NCBI GenBank assembly: GCA_031396205.1
Contig: JANNKH010000028.1
Location: 1 to 64,000, forward strand
Source: CAISIP01 sp031396205
GTDB lineage: Bacteria; Pseudomonadota; Gammaproteobacteria; Burkholderiales; Burkholderiaceae_C
Reading direction: 5' to 3'
Length of the DNA: 64,000 nucleotides
Within the stretch, counting starts at the first letter, position 1. The number at the start of each line of letters is the position of its first letter. Position numbers and translations under genes: made by a program. Positions 63,418-64,000 of the stretch are shown piece after piece. The notes under the pieces were generated by a model that searched no databases, was not told where the DNA came from, and saw nothing but the letters and a program-made list of their open reading frames with translations.

Positions 63418-63714
63418 ATGACGAACCGGTTCTCGAACGACGACCTCGACAAGCTGGCCCGCAGGCGCGCAGGAGCCAAGCTGGGCTGGTATGGCCATGC
63501 AGCGGTGTACCTGGTCGTCAACCTGTTCCTGTTCGCTTTATCGGAATATGCGCTGGGACAGCGCCGCTGGTCGATCTATCCCCTGCTCGGCTGGGGACTG
63601 GGGCTGGCGTTGCACGGCGTCGCGGTGTTCGTGCTCGGGCCGGGCAGCGGTCTACGCGAGCGCATGGTCGAAAAAGAGCGCGAGCGGCTACGGCGCGATC
63701 GCGGGCCGGGCTGA
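63418..63714 (+). CDS. 2TM-domain membrane protein, paralogue of 62107-62427
   Basis: A 98-residue protein. LARRRAGAKLGWYGHAAVYL, YPLLGWGLGLALHGVAVFVL and VEKERERLRRDRG match the paralogue position by position. It ends 17 bases before the membrane protein gene that runs off the window. Confidence 0.8.
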   Translation: MTNRFSNDDLDKLARRRAGAKLGWYGHAAVYLVVNLFLFALSEYALGQRRWSIYPLLGWGLGLALHGVAVFVLGPGSGLRERMVEKERERLRRDRGPG

Positions 63715-63731
63715 ACCCGTCAGTCGGCCCC

Positions 63732-64000
63732 ATGCGCATCGACTGGGTCGCCAAGGCAAGTCACTTGCTGCAAACGCTGGCTTTTTGCCTCGCCGCGGCG
63801 GCGATCCAGTATGCCTTTCGACCCGAGCGTGCGTACGAGATACCCCTGATGTATTCGCTGGCCATCGGCACCAGCATCTGGCTGCTGATCGACTTCGGTC
63901 GGGAACTGTTTCCCTCCAGCGCCATGACCGGCTGGCCGCAGGGACACGCGGCATGGCTGCTGCCACTGTCCGCCGTGGGTGCCGGCTATGTGCTGGGTAC
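63732..64000 (+). CDS. Membrane protein, probable LytS-type sensor kinase N-terminus, cut by the window
   Basis: An open frame from ATG 63732 to the end, about 89 residues, with no stop. It has three hydrophobic segments (LLQTLAFCLAAAAIQYAF, LMYSLAIGTSIWLLIDF, WLLPLSAVGAGYVLGT) and the GWPQGHAAWLLPLS loop. The spacing and the GWPxG loop resemble the membrane part of histidine kinases of the LytS/AlgZ type, which commonly follow 2TM genes. The kinase domain itself is outside the window, so the call is tentative. Confidence 0.45.
   Translation, partial: MRIDWVAKASHLLQTLAFCLAAAAIQYAFRPERAYEIPLMYSLAIGTSIWLLIDFGRELFPSSAMTGWPQGHAAWLLPLSAVGAGYVLG

Overview
This is a GC-rich, tightly packed bacterial chromosome segment with many ATGA stop/start overlaps. 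It looks like a betaproteobacterium of the Burkholderiales, probably Comamonadaceae. That placement is inference. It rests on the protein types (gcl-hyi-glxR, PutA without a ribbon-helix-helix domain, Anbu, GSU2403-type nucleotidyltransferase) and on a junction repeat (MRKRRAAPK.../AKPGLEAL) that I associate from memory with Comamonadaceae. I see no rRNA, tRNA, CRISPR array, integrase or intact transposase.

Region 1 (1-1.6 kb) holds a phytanoyl-CoA-dioxygenase-like enzyme and the start of a dehydrogenase, both on the minus strand and bridged by a mini-ORF. Region 2 (1.7-23.4 kb) is a copper/silver island with three transcription units. A plus-strand unit encodes two small secreted proteins, a TolC-type lipoprotein, a multicopper oxidase, a cupredoxin and a CusF-like chaperone. 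A minus-strand unit encodes a small secreted protein, a Met-rich protein, a CuA subunit II, a ba3-like oxidase subunit I with two metal ligands replaced, two small membrane proteins and a Cu(I) P-type ATPase, with a YHS-like mini-protein downstream. A second minus-strand unit encodes a small secreted protein and CusCBA. A TlpA-like thioredoxin, an EamA transporter with a His-rich tail and a fatty acid hydroxylase lie between the two minus-strand units. No CueR- or CusRS-type regulator is visible.

Region 3 (23.5-34.6 kb) carries glyoxylate catabolism (LysR regulator, gcl, hyi, glxR), a short-chain dehydrogenase remnant, a PIN/AbrB toxin-antitoxin pair, two unrecognised proteins, a decayed second copy of the LysR start and gcl promoter, and putA. 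Region 4 (34.9-46.6 kb) is a single-direction catabolic cluster. It has a GntR regulator with a palindromic operator on its promoter, a complete dipeptide-type ABC importer, three amidohydrolases and a flavin-reductase-like protein; the substrate is unknown. Region 5 (47.2-53.8 kb) has rbgA and mutS separated by an accessory insert: a ParD-like antitoxin with a nucleotidyltransferase-fold partner, a truncated copy of the mutS start, and an orphan GSU2403-type nucleotidyltransferase.

Region 6 (53.8-64 kb) contains an enoyl-CoA-hydratase-family gene, Anbu proteasome-like protease with an alpha/beta hydrolase, uppP, a split MacAB-type exporter whose adaptor carries two inserted Spy-like helical repeats, and a set of small membrane proteins ending in the probable N-terminus of a sensor kinase.

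The strongest candidates for something new are the ligand-altered oxidase in the copper operon, the coupling repeats at operon junctions, the nucleotidyltransferase modules next to mutS, and the MacA insert.
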